A DNA stretch of 64,000 nt from an uncultured Prevotellaceae bacterium (GCA_902762565.1 CACWOS010000006.1:1-64000), one strand, 5' to 3'. Shown: positions 28,494 to 38,595, counted from the first letter of the stretch. Notes: a model not told the origin generated them from the sequence alone. Made by a program: numbers and translations.

Positions 28494-28516
28494 TTACCTT
28501 TTTACTTTTTTACCTT
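28494..28516. repeat. Octamer repeat at the transporter-malQ junction
   Basis: On the minus strand GGTAAAAA/AGTAAAAA units recur at an 8-bp period (TTAC on the plus strand at 28494, 28502 and 28510). They span the transporter stop codon and lead towards malQ, which starts 30 bp further on. Confidence 0.7.
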
Positions 28517-29806
28517 TATAATCGTCACACATGCAGCACCAATCAAGAGACTTATGCCGGCAACCAGCATCATCGTGCTTTGTGCTGAACCTACCAATGT
28601 GAGGATGGTGCCGCCAAGGGCAGCGGCAATGATTTGCGGCACACAGATGGTTCCATTAAACAATCCCAGATAGGCACCCATGTGACCGTAGCCCTGTAGG
28701 GCGTTGGTGACTAGTGCAAATGGCATGGCCAGCATGGCGGCCCAAGCACAACCAATCAGAATAAAGGGTACAAAGAGCAGATATTGGTCGTGGATGAAGG
28801 GCACCATCGCAAAGCCAATACCTCCTAAGATGAGGCTGAGCGCATAGGCGAACTTGGCGTTCTTAAATTGCGTCAATACGGCAGCCCATACCACTGACCC
28901 GATAGCCTGAACGGCAAAGAGGATTCCCACCCAGTCGGCAGCGTCCTGATAGTTCTTGCTGGCAGTATCAGTGGTATTCCATACGGTATCGGCAATGGTG
29001 CCGGCAGTGTATGTCCACATATACATAAAGGCTACCCAGCAGAAAAACTGTACTAGGCCCACCTTCCAGAATGCTGATGGTGCATTCTTCAAAAGGGCAA
29101 TCCAGTTGCCACCTGTCTCTTCTTCCTCGTTCACAGTTCCGTTATACTCTGCATACTCCTGCGGATTCCACTCTTTTACTTTGGTCGTGGTGTAGATGAC
29201 GCAGCCAATCAGAATGGCGGCGCCGATATAGAACGACCAGATGACGCTATCGGGAATGACGCCCTTGGCAGCCACATTGCTGATGCCTACAAAGGCAAAG
29301 ACGTATGGGAATACATAGCCCACCACACTACCAGCATTGCAAAGGAACGACTGGATGCTATAGGCTTTGGCCTTTTGCTCCTCGTTGACCATGTCGCCTA
29401 CCAGCATCTTGAAGGGTTGCATGGCCATGTTAATGCTGGTGTCGAGGAACATTAGTGCCACAAGTCCGAAGATGAGTGCTGCACCGATGGTCAGTCCGAA
29501 TGACCCGGAGTTAGGCAGCAGGCACATCACCAAAACGGCAACGGCAGCACCGACAAACAGGTATGGAATACGGCGTCCCCAGCGGGTCCAAGTCTTATCG
29601 CTCAGCGTTCCGACAATCGGTTGCACAAGAATGCCCATCAATGGTGGCAGTATCCAGAAATAACTCAGCGAGTGTGGGTCGGCACCCAACGTCGCAAAGA
29701 TGCGCGAGATGTTGGCCGACTGCAAGGCATAGGCAATCTGCACACCAAAGAACCCAAAGCTCAGGTTCCATAGACTCCAAAACGGTAAATTCGGTTTTTG
29801 TTTCAT
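28502..29806 (-). CDS. MFS sugar transporter, maltose-type
   Basis: The 434-residue protein has about 12 hydrophobic helices and resembles the GPH/SLC45-like maltose and sucrose transporters (N-terminus LPFWSLWNLSFGFFGVQ, loop SDKTWTRWGRRIPYLFVG). It sits between the LacI-type regulator and malQ, so it most likely imports maltose or maltodextrins across the inner membrane. The C-terminal codons and stop are made from the 8-bp repeat tract. Confidence 0.88.
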   Translation of the reverse strand: MKQKPNLPFWSLWNLSFGFFGVQIAYALQSANISRIFATLGADPHSLSYFWILPPLMGILVQPIVGTLSDKTWTRWGRRIPYLFVGAAVAVLVMCLLPNSGSFGLTIGAALIFGLVALMFLDTSINMAMQPFKMLVGDMVNEEQKAKAYSIQSFLCNAGSVVGYVFPYVFAFVGISNVAAKGVIPDSVIWSFYIGAAILIGCVIYTTTKVKEWNPQEYAEYNGTVNEEEETGGNWIALLKNAPSAFWKVGLVQFFCWVAFMYMWTYTAGTIADTVWNTTDTASKNYQDAADWVGILFAVQAIGSVVWAAVLTQFKNAKFAYALSLILGGIGFAMVPFIHDQYLLFVPFILIGCAWAAMLAMPFALVTNALQGYGHMGAYLGLFNGTICVPQIIAAALGGTILTLVGSAQSTMMLVAGISLLIGAACVTIIKVKK

Positions 29807-29818
29807 ATTTAATAATTT

Positions 29819-29881
29819 TCTAGTTATTCTAGTTGCTCTAGATTTTCTAGATATTCTAGGTGGTCTAGTTTATCTAGTCGT
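29819..29881. repeat. CTAG array with 9-bp period, copy C (7 units), in the transporter leader
   Basis: CTAG starts at 29820, 29829, 29838, 29847, 29856, 29865 and 29874, with no deviation from 9 bp. On the minus strand the units read nCTAGAnnA. The array begins in the final codons of lacI (the stop TAA is within a unit) and ends about 13 bp before the transporter ATG. Confidence 0.93.
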
Positions 29882-30895
29882 TCCCCTTATTACAAGCCTG
29901 GTTCGGACCACGCGGCGCTGGGGTTTGTCGCGAGGAATGATGCCCTCTACCTGACTAATCAGTATGTCGACAGCCTCCTCACCCACTTTGATGCCACGCT
30001 GTTCTACGGTGGTCAGCATGGGGTCACAGGCTACTGCCCGCTGTCCGTTAGTGAAGCCACAGATGCTGATGTCGTTAGGAACATTGAATCCCATGTGCTT
30101 GGCAGTATAGAGGATGCCAATGGCCGTATCATCGTTGACGGCAAAGAAACCGTCTGGTCTTGGCTCGTTCTTCAGAACCTCTGGAGTAATGGCTTCCGCA
30201 TCTGCACGGTTGTCACAAATGTATGTCAGCCCCTCATCGTATGTCAGTCCATGTTTCAGCAATGCATCCTTGTAACCGTTAAAGCGGTTCTTCGATATCT
30301 CCAAATTCATGGGCGATCCATAGAAAGCAATATTGCGACATCCCGTCTCAATCAGGTATGACACAGCATTATAGGCTCCCATATAGTCGTCTACCACCAC
30401 ACGGCTTGCATTCACGCCCGTACATATTCTATCATAGAAAACAAGAGGCAGCCCTGCATCCATCAGTCGTTGGAAATGGTCATACTGATGTGTGTCCTTG
30501 GCCTGACTGACAATGATGCCACAGACCTTGTTCTCGTAGAACGACTGGCATATTCTTACCTCACGCTCATACTGCTCATTGCTCTGGGCCACCATGATAC
30601 GATAGCCATGTGCTGACGCCTCTTCCTCAATACCAGCCAGTACTGACGAGAAGTAGAAGTGGGTAAATTCCGGTATGATGACACCAATGACCTTTTGTGG
30701 TTTTATCCTTGAATGACGCAGCGACTCGGCTATCACGTTTGGCGTGAAATTGTGTTCGCGTGCATACTGCTGAATGGCAGCCCGACGTTCTGCCGAAATG
30801 CGTGGCGAGTCTTTCAAGGCTCGCGACACCGTTGCCACGGAGATACCAAACTCGCGGGCAATGTCCTTCATCGTTAATGGGGCTGTTTCTTTCAT
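29870..30895 (-). CDS. LacI/GalR family transcriptional regulator of the starch locus
   Basis: The 341-residue protein has the LacI helix-turn-helix (MKDIAREFGISVATVSRALK, from about residue 9), the hinge helix (PNVIAESLR) and a periplasmic-binding-like sugar domain. It is first in the minus-strand operon with the transporter, malQ and susB and divergent from susC. Classical Bacteroides sus loci use the membrane regulator SusR instead. The palindrome at 30976-30993 and its near copy at 39172-39185 are the likely operators. Their placement far upstream of the -7 boxes suggests activation. Confidence 0.92.
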   Translation of the reverse strand: MKETAPLTMKDIAREFGISVATVSRALKDSPRISAERRAAIQQYAREHNFTPNVIAESLRHSRIKPQKVIGVIIPEFTHFYFSSVLAGIEEEASAHGYRIMVAQSNEQYEREVRICQSFYENKVCGIIVSQAKDTHQYDHFQRLMDAGLPLVFYDRICTGVNASRVVVDDYMGAYNAVSYLIETGCRNIAFYGSPMNLEISKNRFNGYKDALLKHGLTYDEGLTYICDNRADAEAITPEVLKNEPRPDGFFAVNDDTAIGILYTAKHMGFNVPNDISICGFTNGQRAVACDPMLTTVEQRGIKVGEEAVDILISQVEGIIPRDKPQRRVVRTRLVIRGTTR

Positions 30896-30915
30896 TCAGT
30901 TGTTAGTTATGCATG

Positions 30916-30923
30916 CAAAGTTA
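30916..30923 (-). promoter_or_regulatory. -7 box of the lacI-transporter-malQ-susB operon
   Basis: On the minus strand this reads TAACTTTG, a perfect TAnnTTTG. There is no TTTG at -33. The centre of the LacI-type palindrome is 61.5 bp upstream of its first base. Confidence 0.65.
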
Positions 30924-30975
30924 TGGAAAAGTTTGTCATGCTGTTCTTTTAATATCTTATTTGTTAATAAAACAC

Positions 30976-30993
30976 AATGCAAACGTTTGCATT
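30976..30993. promoter_or_regulatory. LacI-type operator, perfect 18-bp palindrome
   Basis: AATGCAAACGTTTGCATT is a perfect palindrome with the central CG typical of LacI/GalR operators. Its centre (30984.5) is exactly equidistant (61.5 bp) from the -7 boxes of the two divergent operons. Confidence 0.88.
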
Positions 30994-31026
30994 AACTATA
31001 TAACGTTTTATACCCTAAAAAAGTAT

Positions 31027-31053
31027 AACGTAACAAAATTATCTTTACTTTTG
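31027..31053 (+). promoter_or_regulatory. susC promoter
   Basis: The -7 box TACTTTTG is at 31046-31053. A TTTG -33 box is absent; instead AACGT is at 31027-31031, the same offset (19 bp before the -7 box) as in the amylase promoter. The transcribed leader is about 75 nt. Confidence 0.7.
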
Positions 31054-31132
31054 CAGCAGATTTAAATCATTTCGTTAATTCGAATACGCTAAAACCAATT
31101 TTTTTATAACTAGTAACTTTAAAGATTAAAAG

Positions 31133-34100
31133 ATGAAGCAGGTAAACATTAAGATGCCTATTAGGATGCTTGTCCTCATGTTAGGACTATTCCTATCGGT
31201 AGGAGCCTTCGCGCAAATCAACGTGAAAGGCCATGTTAAGGATGCTCAGGGTGAACCTATCATCGGTGCCACCGTACGTGTAGCGAACACACAGACCGCT
31301 ACCATCACGGACTTCGACGGTAACTTCACGCTGAAAGCTAATGCAGGTGCTGACCTCGTTGTCAGCTACATCGGTTATCAGAACGCTACTGCCAAGGCTG
31401 CTCCCAATGTGGAGATTGTGCTGCAGGATGACCAGGCTCTCTTGAACGAGGTTGTGGTCATCGGTTATGGTGTTGCCCGTAAGAACGACCTGACCGGTTC
31501 TGTGACGGCTATCAAGCCTGATGAGAAGAACCATGGTTTGATTACCAATGCCCAAGACATGATTCAGGGTAAGATTGCCGGTGTGAACGTAACGACGGGT
31601 GGTGGTACCCCAGGTGGCGGTGCAACAATTCGTATCCGTGGTGGTTCGTCACTGAATGCCTCTAACGACCCGTTGATCGTTATTGACGGTCTGGCTCTGG
31701 ATAATCAGGGTATCAAGGGTGCTGCCAACCCATTGTCAATGGTGAACCCCGCTGATATTGAGAGCTTCACGGTTCTGAAGGATGCTTCTGCTACCGCCAT
31801 CTATGGTAGCCGTGGTTCTAATGGTGTTATCATCATTACCACCAAGAAGGGTCGTAAGGGTCAGAAACCCAGCATTACTTATAATGGTAATGTCTCTTAT
31901 TCGTTCAAGACCAAAGACTTTGACGTGTTGGGAGCTGACGAGTATCGTAACTTCATCAGGTCATATTATGGCGCTGGTTCCGATGCAGAAGCTTTGTTAG
32001 GCGATGCCAATACTGACTGGCAGGACGAAATTTTCCGTGGTGCCTTCGGTACTGACCATAATGTAACTCTTGCTGGCGGCTTGAAGAACATGCCTTATCG
32101 TGTCAGTGTAGGTTATACCAATCAGGATGGTATCCTTTCGGGTTCTCATTTCGAGCGTACAACAGCCAGTTTGACATTGAATCCGTCATTCTTCGACGAC
32201 CATCTGAAGTTTAATATCAATGGTAAGTTCATGCACTCTTTTAACCGCTATGCCAACGAAGGTGCTATTGGTGAAGCTGTTCGCATGGATCCTACACAAC
32301 CTGTCTATGACTATAGCAGTGCGTTTGGTAACTATCGCAACTTCTTCGCATGGACTGATAGTGGTTCGTCTTTGAAGGATGATTATTATCCTACTACTCA
32401 GAATCCCAATGCTGCCAAGAACCCCGTGGCCCTGCTGAAGGAAAAGGATGATTATGCCAACTCATTCGACTATATGGGTAATGTGGAAATCGACTATCAG
32501 ATTCATGGTTTCGAAGATCTCCGTCTGCATGCCAACCTCTCAGGTGACTGGGCTAATGGTAAGCAGAGAACGAGATATGCCAACTGGGGACCGTCAAGTT
32601 TCTACTATGGTAATGATGGTTATACGAAGGAGAGCAAATATAATCTGACGCTGTCTACTTATGCTCAGTATTATAAAGACTTCCTAAAGACTCAGCACTT
32701 CGACATCATGGCTGGTTACGAATGGTCGCACAAGAAGTATTGGGGTGATAAGGCATACGCAGGACTCTATCCCTTGACGACCAAACAGACTGACGATGAT
32801 GGTAATAGCCTGGCAGGTAAACCTTATAAGCCAAGCGAATCAGAATGGAAACAGGAGAGCTACCTGGTATCATTCTTCGGACGTGCAAACTATATTGCTT
32901 TTGATCGCTACATGCTGACCTTCACTGTACGTCGTGACGGTTCGAGCCGCTTCAAGGAACACTGGGCAACATTCCCATCAGCTGCTTTTGGTTGGAAGAT
33001 TAATGAGGAGCCATTCCTGAAGAAGGTCAAGGCACTCAGCGAACTGAAGCTTCGTCTGGGCTGGGGTAAGACTGGCCAGCAGGATGGTATTGGTAACTAT
33101 AACTATTTTGCTTCTTATAATGTCAACACTTCCAACAAGGATGGTCGTTATATCATTAAGGGTGTCAACGACGAAGGTATCCTCTATCGTCCAGATGCAT
33201 ATAACGTTAATTTGAAGTGGGAGACAACAACGACTTATAACATTGGTTTTGACTTTGGGCTCTTCAATAACCGTATTAGCGGTAGCGTAGATTTGTACAA
33301 GCGTAAAACGACCGATTTGATTAATTATGCAGATATTTCTGCTGGTTCCAATTTCCGCAATAGTGTGTTGTCAAACATTGGTTCTTTGGAGAATAAGGGT
33401 ATAGAGGCTGCTCTGACCGTTCGTCCTATCGTAACTGATGACTTGACATGGGAGGTGACAGGTAACTTTACCTATAACAAGAATGAGATTACTGAACTGA
33501 CTGGTGAATCTTCTATCGTTATGACTGGTGGAATTTCTGCCGGTACTGGTAACCAGGTACAGGCACAGGCAGTTGGTCATCCCGCCAATTCCTTCTATGT
33601 TTATCAGCAGGTTTACGGCCAGGACGGCAAACCTTTGGAAGGTGTTTTTGTAGATCGTAACGGTGATGGTCAGTTGACCGATGCAGACCGTATCTTCTAT
33701 AAGAGTCCCGCAGCTCCCTATACCGCAGGCCTGAGCTCTCGTCTCCAGTATAAGAACTTCGACTTCGGCTTCTCACTGCGTGCAAGCTTTGACAACTATG
33801 TATATTGGGATAAGCAGGCAGGCTATTCTAACATTGCAAAGCGTTACGACAGCTCGTTCAACTATCTGCAGAATGCTACACCTGTAGCAGTACGCAATAG
33901 ATGGACGACCTACGATAAGGTCATCACTGACTACTTTGTACACAATGCTTCGTTCCTCAAGTGCGACAATATCACACTGGGTTACTCATTCAAGACATGG
34001 GATGAGTTCCTGAGCGGTCGTGTCTACGTCAGTGCAACCAATGTCTTCACAATCACCAAGTATGATGGTATTGATCCTGAGGTTGGTGGTGGTATCGACA

Positions 34101-34156
34101 ATGGTATTTATCCACGTCCGTTCACTATCCAGATGGGTGTGAACCTCAACTTCTAA
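31133..34156 (+). CDS. susC: SusC-like TonB-dependent maltooligosaccharide transporter
   Basis: The 1007-residue protein has a signal peptide, a carboxypeptidase-regulatory domain (NVKGHVKDAQGEPIIGATV, about 30-105), the SusC/RagA pattern NEVVVIGYGVARKNDLTGSV, a plug domain and a 22-strand barrel ending MGVNLNF. It imports starch oligosaccharides across the outer membrane with SusD as lid. susD follows after 28 bp. The divergent LacI operator region controls it. Confidence 0.96.
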   Translation: MKQVNIKMPIRMLVLMLGLFLSVGAFAQINVKGHVKDAQGEPIIGATVRVANTQTATITDFDGNFTLKANAGADLVVSYIGYQNATAKAAPNVEIVLQDDQALLNEVVVIGYGVARKNDLTGSVTAIKPDEKNHGLITNAQDMIQGKIAGVNVTTGGGTPGGGATIRIRGGSSLNASNDPLIVIDGLALDNQGIKGAANPLSMVNPADIESFTVLKDASATAIYGSRGSNGVIIITTKKGRKGQKPSITYNGNVSYSFKTKDFDVLGADEYRNFIRSYYGAGSDAEALLGDANTDWQDEIFRGAFGTDHNVTLAGGLKNMPYRVSVGYTNQDGILSGSHFERTTASLTLNPSFFDDHLKFNINGKFMHSFNRYANEGAIGEAVRMDPTQPVYDYSSAFGNYRNFFAWTDSGSSLKDDYYPTTQNPNAAKNPVALLKEKDDYANSFDYMGNVEIDYQIHGFEDLRLHANLSGDWANGKQRTRYANWGPSSFYYGNDGYTKESKYNLTLSTYAQYYKDFLKTQHFDIMAGYEWSHKKYWGDKAYAGLYPLTTKQTDDDGNSLAGKPYKPSESEWKQESYLVSFFGRANYIAFDRYMLTFTVRRDGSSRFKEHWATFPSAAFGWKINEEPFLKKVKALSELKLRLGWGKTGQQDGIGNYNYFASYNVNTSNKDGRYIIKGVNDEGILYRPDAYNVNLKWETTTTYNIGFDFGLFNNRISGSVDLYKRKTTDLINYADISAGSNFRNSVLSNIGSLENKGIEAALTVRPIVTDDLTWEVTGNFTYNKNEITELTGESSIVMTGGISAGTGNQVQAQAVGHPANSFYVYQQVYGQDGKPLEGVFVDRNGDGQLTDADRIFYKSPAAPYTAGLSSRLQYKNFDFGFSLRASFDNYVYWDKQAGYSNIAKRYDSSFNYLQNATPVAVRNRWTTYDKVITDYFVHNASFLKCDNITLGYSFKTWDEFLSGRVYVSATNVFTITKYDGIDPEVGGGIDNGIYPRPFTIQMGVNLNF

Positions 34157-34184
34157 TAATAACAACATATTAAGGAATAAAATT

Positions 34185-35828
34185 ATGAATTCAAGATATA
34201 TTAAACATATAGTTCCCGCAGCAGCACTTCTGCTGGCTGTCGGACTGAATTCCTGCACCAAAGACCTTGATGTGACCCCCATCGATCCCAGTACGACAAT
34301 GACTGTCGATGAGGTTGGTCTGTACACCAAGTGCTATGCTAATATGGCACTGGCTGGTAATACAGGTGCTGAAGGTGACTGTGATATTGATGGACTAGAT
34401 GGAGGTACGACCGGTTTCGTACGTCAGCTTTGGAATGCCAATGAGTTGACTACCGATGAGGCTATCTGTGCATGGGGTGACCCGGGTGTTCCCGATTTCA
34501 ATTTTAACCAGTGGGATGCTAAGCATCCAATGCTTCAGGGTTTTTACTATCGTCTATATGGTGGTATCAACTTCTGTAACCACTATCTGGATGCCTGTAA
34601 GGGCGTTGATGGCACACGTGAGGCAGAGGTTCGTTTCCTTCGTGCACTCTATTACTATCATCTGATGGACTGCTATGGCAATGTACCTTTCTCTACAGTG
34701 GTCTCTACCGAGAGTTCTTCACCTCTGGAGTCACGTACAGCTTTGTTCAACTGGATTGAGTCTGAGTTGAAGGAAGTCGTTGGCTCTATGCTGGCTCCCG
34801 CAGTTCGCAAGAGTAGCGACAATGGTTATGGTCGTGCCGATCAGGATGCAGCCAACCTGTTGCTGGCTCGTATGTATCTGAATGCTCAGGTGTATACTGG
34901 TACAGCCCGTTGGGAGGATGCCAAGACCTATGCTGAGAAGGTCATCAATGGTCCTCACAAGCTTTGGGAGGGTTATACGGTTGACGGAAAGAAGCATAGG
35001 AGTGAAAATGGCAAGTGGAGTGCTTACCAGATGTTGTTTATGGGCGACAATGGTGAAAATGGTTCTTCGCAGGAAGCTATTCTGCCGCTCTATCAGGATG
35101 GTATCACTACAACCTCTTGGGGTACTACTCTCTTCCTCATGGCTTCTACTTGGAAGGCTGATATGGATACGAATAAGGATTATGGTACCGATCAGTTCTG
35201 GGCTGGTAACCGTGCCCGTTCGCAGCTGCTTGCTAAGTTCTTCCCCAATAATAACGCTCCAGATAGCACTATTGCCGGTATGGTACTTACTGCTGGTGAC
35301 GATCGCGCTTTGTTCTTTGGCAAGGGCCGTGAACTGGTCGTAAAAACTCCTACTGAATATACTTCTGGTTATGCTGTAGGCAAGTATCGTAACACTTATT
35401 CAAATGGTGGCAATCCTCACAACTCTAAGTTTGTGGACACCGACTACTTCTTGATGCGCTCTGCTGAGGCTTACCTGATTGCTGCTGAGGCTGATGCCCG
35501 TCTGAATAATGGTACGACTTCAACAGTTGGCACTGGCTATATCAATGCCCTTCGTGAGCGTGCCAATACGAATACTATTTCACAGTATTCTTTGAACCAG
35601 ATTCTGGACGAACGTGCCCGTGAGCTTTATCACGAAGGCTTCCGCCGTACTGACTTGATACGTTATGGATATTTTGGTGGTCCAAATAGTAGTCAGTATC
35701 TCTGGGACTGGAAGGGTGGCTCTGAAAAAGGTGTAGGTTTTGCTGCCTATCGCAACCTCTTTGCTATTCCTGCTAAGGATATAAATGCTAACCCGAATTT
35801 GAAGGATAAGCAGAACACAGGCTATTAA
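34185..35828 (+). CDS. susD: SusD-like starch-binding outer-membrane lipoprotein
   Basis: The 547-residue lipoprotein has a lipobox (LNSC, Cys about 25) and the SusD/RagB fold: LWNANELTTDEAICAW near the N-terminus, TPR-like helices (EAEVRFLRALYYYHLMDCYGNVPF), and RELYHEGFRRTDLIRYGYF near the C-terminus. It caps SusC and binds the helical starch chain. Its nearest relative in this window is the C-terminal half of the DUF285 fusion at 60.7-64 kb. Confidence 0.96.
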   Translation: MNSRYIKHIVPAAALLLAVGLNSCTKDLDVTPIDPSTTMTVDEVGLYTKCYANMALAGNTGAEGDCDIDGLDGGTTGFVRQLWNANELTTDEAICAWGDPGVPDFNFNQWDAKHPMLQGFYYRLYGGINFCNHYLDACKGVDGTREAEVRFLRALYYYHLMDCYGNVPFSTVVSTESSSPLESRTALFNWIESELKEVVGSMLAPAVRKSSDNGYGRADQDAANLLLARMYLNAQVYTGTARWEDAKTYAEKVINGPHKLWEGYTVDGKKHRSENGKWSAYQMLFMGDNGENGSSQEAILPLYQDGITTTSWGTTLFLMASTWKADMDTNKDYGTDQFWAGNRARSQLLAKFFPNNNAPDSTIAGMVLTAGDDRALFFGKGRELVVKTPTEYTSGYAVGKYRNTYSNGGNPHNSKFVDTDYFLMRSAEAYLIAAEADARLNNGTTSTVGTGYINALRERANTNTISQYSLNQILDERARELYHEGFRRTDLIRYGYFGGPNSSQYLWDWKGGSEKGVGFAAYRNLFAIPAKDINANPNLKDKQNTGY

Positions 35829-35855
35829 TGTCTAATAAAAATGATGAGAAAAGAT

Positions 35856-37118
35856 ATGAAAAAGATATATTCATCAGCCCTACTACTTCTTATGGGTGTA
35901 GTAGCACTGACATCGTGCAAAGATGACAGAGATTCTAATCCTGTTATCTCGCAGCCGAGTGAGTTTAATCTTAATGCGCCTGCCACAGCCAGTGGTAATG
36001 TCGACTTGAAAGAGTCGAATACCGTGCAGTTGACATGGTCGCAGCCCGTTTTCAATAATTTCAATGCTCCCGTCATTCCGACCTACACTGTTCAGATTTC
36101 TCATGTAGGCACATTCGCCAAGGAGTATGACGACAATGCGGATGACAATACTGGTGCTGACTTTATTTCACTGCCCGAGACATTCAATACTTGTCGTGCT
36201 GATGTCAGCACAGAAAGCATTGACCGTGCTCTGATGAAGTTGACAGGCTGGGATGAAACACAGATACCTGCCGCACTGGCTCTGACAGTCCGTGTTAAGG
36301 CTGCTGTTCAGGATGCTTCATTCAACGAGTATATGGCAGTAAATTCTAACACTGTTCTTCTGAATACCATACCTTATTATATTGAACTGATGCCTGCTGA
36401 TCCTGAAACTTGGTGGCTGATTGGTGCTGATATCGCTGACGGCACATGGGGTAGTGACATTGGTAAGTGTGTTATTCCAATGAATTATGTCAAGGACTTT
36501 GAGTATGACAAGAAGAATGGTCAAGGCGAGATTTATTGGATTGGCTACTTAGGCGGCAATGGATTCAAGTTGCGCGGCTCTATGGAAGATGAGTGGAAGA
36601 CACAGATTGGCCAAAAAGATGAAGGTAAAGATAATTTTGGTAAATTTGTCAAGAACAATGGTGGTTCAAAGAATATTACCGTTCCTGAGGCAGGTCTCTA
36701 TAAGATTACTCTCAATACGACCAAATTAGCAGGAATTGCTGATGAGGGAGATTGTACTGAAGCGATTAAGATAGAGAAGTATACAGAGGCTGCTCCTGTC
36801 TACGCAAGCATCTCTATCGCAGGCTCTTGGAAATCAGACTGGAGCGATAATATTGCCTTTACCCCATGCTCTGCTGGTTGGGAGAATCACGACTGGTATC
36901 TGTTGCACGAGTTTGATGCAGGTATTGAGTTCAAGTTTAAGCAAGCTGATTCTTGGGACTACAATAGCGGCGGTTCGTTCGTGGTTTATTCTCAGGGTCT
37001 CTATGGATTTGGTGTTCAGAGCGGTGACAACCTGAAGATTGAAGAGAAGGGCAAGTACCTCATCCTCTACAATGACATCACTCGCTTCTTCCGTCTCATC
37101 AAGCAGACGGCAGAGTAA
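35856..37118 (+). CDS. susE: SusE-like surface starch-binding lipoprotein
   Basis: The protein (420 residues from this start) has a lipoprotein signal (MKKIYSSALLLLMGVVALTSC), an N-terminal Ig-like SusE domain (QPSEFNLNAPATASG..., VQLTWSQPVF) and two further beta domains rich in Trp and Lys like SusE/SusF starch-binding modules. An in-frame ATG at 35841 adds five residues and is an alternative start. SusE holds starch at the cell surface. It lies between susD and susF. Confidence 0.9.
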   Translation: MKKIYSSALLLLMGVVALTSCKDDRDSNPVISQPSEFNLNAPATASGNVDLKESNTVQLTWSQPVFNNFNAPVIPTYTVQISHVGTFAKEYDDNADDNTGADFISLPETFNTCRADVSTESIDRALMKLTGWDETQIPAALALTVRVKAAVQDASFNEYMAVNSNTVLLNTIPYYIELMPADPETWWLIGADIADGTWGSDIGKCVIPMNYVKDFEYDKKNGQGEIYWIGYLGGNGFKLRGSMEDEWKTQIGQKDEGKDNFGKFVKNNGGSKNITVPEAGLYKITLNTTKLAGIADEGDCTEAIKIEKYTEAAPVYASISIAGSWKSDWSDNIAFTPCSAGWENHDWYLLHEFDAGIEFKFKQADSWDYNSGGSFVVYSQGLYGFGVQSGDNLKIEEKGKYLILYNDITRFFRLIKQTAE

Positions 37119-37146
37119 AGTTAAACGTCAATAAATCGATACAACT

Positions 37147-38544
37147 ATGATTAAGAAAATATTTTTATCACTGACTTGCGTAGTTGCTCTTGTGGCATGT
37201 ACAGAGGACTACAAAGATTGGACTACACCTGCCAAAGTAGAACAGCCTGCCGCTGCAACTTTTACTGATGGTACTGTGGCTACTACAGGTGTCTCAATCA
37301 ACTTGAATACGCTTCCCGCTGGTCAGGACAGCGTACAGGTTGTCAACATTACGACTGCTCCTACTGCTTCTGATGCAGCCTATGCTCCTGTCTATACTAT
37401 CAATCTTGGTGACTTTGAGTATGATGTAGATGCTACGGGCCGTATGGCTGCAGCAGATCTCCAGGAGTATATTGCCCAGACATTTGGACGTAATCCGAAT
37501 ATTCTCCGTACGTTTAATGCAACGCTGAATATGTGGGTGTCTAATGGCGGTACGAACATAAAAACTGGCACTTCGGCTCCTTTCCAGATTCAGGCTTATG
37601 CCAAGGCTCCGTTCATCGAACAGAAGTATTATATCACAGGTAATATTAACGGTTGGAATAATGGTAATAAGGATTACGAACTGACAAATGACGGTTCAAG
37701 TCCTTATGATAATCCAACGTTTACATGTCGTGTTCCTGTCACTGATGACGCAGTGAAAGATGGCATCATCAAGTTTAAGGTTACTCCTGAATCAAAGATT
37801 GGTACTGGCGATTGGAACAGCTGTTTGGCTGCAGGCGAAAAGGGAACTTTTAACTACGATAATCAAGGTTCAGACTTTGTCGTAGAAATTGAGAAGAATG
37901 CAAAGTTCTATGACCTGACTTTCAAGATGCTGGATCAGACATGGGAAGCTAAGGCAGTCAAGTTCAATGAATACATTTATGAGATTGGTAACAGTCACGG
38001 ATGGAGCAGTTCTATGCCACTTCGCAGCCCGTCGTTCGATGGTAAGTACCAAGGTTACTATTATTTGGATGGTGGATTCAAGTTCAAGCCCAATGCTGAC
38101 AACTGGAATGATGACTGGGGACAGGATCCAAACGGTGAAGAAGGAAAACTGGTTCAGGAAGGTGAGAAGGACTGTAATGCCGCAGCAGGCTTCTATCAGA
38201 TTGACGTTGACCTCTCTGCAATGAAATGGTCTATTACTAAGGTTAATAGTATCAGTATCATCGGTACTGTCAACGGTAATTGGGACACCGACACCGATTT
38301 GACCTATAACAAGGAAACTGGTGCATGGGAGGGCACTACAGCCCTGTCAGCTGGTGCAATGAAGTTCCGTATGAATCATGATTGGACTATTAGCTGGGGT
38401 GGTGCTAACGGCGATCCTACTGCTTTCGACAATCTTACGCAGAATGATGGTAAAGACCTTACTTTAGCAGAGGCTGGTACATATAAGGTTCAGCTCTACA
38501 TTGCTTATGAAGGAAACAACAAAGTCGTAGTTACAAAGCAGTAA
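37147..38544 (+). CDS. susF: SusF-like surface starch-binding lipoprotein
   Basis: The 465-residue lipoprotein has lipobox VVAC. It has an N-terminal SusE/F-type beta domain and tandem starch-binding modules with repeated motifs YYITGNINGWNNGNKDYEL, YEIGNSHGWSSSMPLRSP and SIIGTVNGNWDTDTDL. Each carries the WN/WS aromatic pattern that stacks on glucose rings. It is the last gene of susCDEF and is followed by a terminator. Confidence 0.9.
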   Translation: MIKKIFLSLTCVVALVACTEDYKDWTTPAKVEQPAAATFTDGTVATTGVSINLNTLPAGQDSVQVVNITTAPTASDAAYAPVYTINLGDFEYDVDATGRMAAADLQEYIAQTFGRNPNILRTFNATLNMWVSNGGTNIKTGTSAPFQIQAYAKAPFIEQKYYITGNINGWNNGNKDYELTNDGSSPYDNPTFTCRVPVTDDAVKDGIIKFKVTPESKIGTGDWNSCLAAGEKGTFNYDNQGSDFVVEIEKNAKFYDLTFKMLDQTWEAKAVKFNEYIYEIGNSHGWSSSMPLRSPSFDGKYQGYYYLDGGFKFKPNADNWNDDWGQDPNGEEGKLVQEGEKDCNAAAGFYQIDVDLSAMKWSITKVNSISIIGTVNGNWDTDTDLTYNKETGAWEGTTALSAGAMKFRMNHDWTISWGGANGDPTAFDNLTQNDGKDLTLAEAGTYKVQLYIAYEGNNKVVVTKQ

Positions 38545-38565
38545 ACTCTGACAAATAGTCATTTT

Positions 38566-38595
38566 CAGGCGGACATCAGCAATGGTGCCCGCCTG
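38566..38595 (+). terminator. Terminator of the susCDEF operon
   Basis: CAGGCGG (38566-38572) pairs with CCGCCTG (38589-38595), followed by ATTGTTTGT. It lies 22 bp after the susF stop. Confidence 0.75.
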
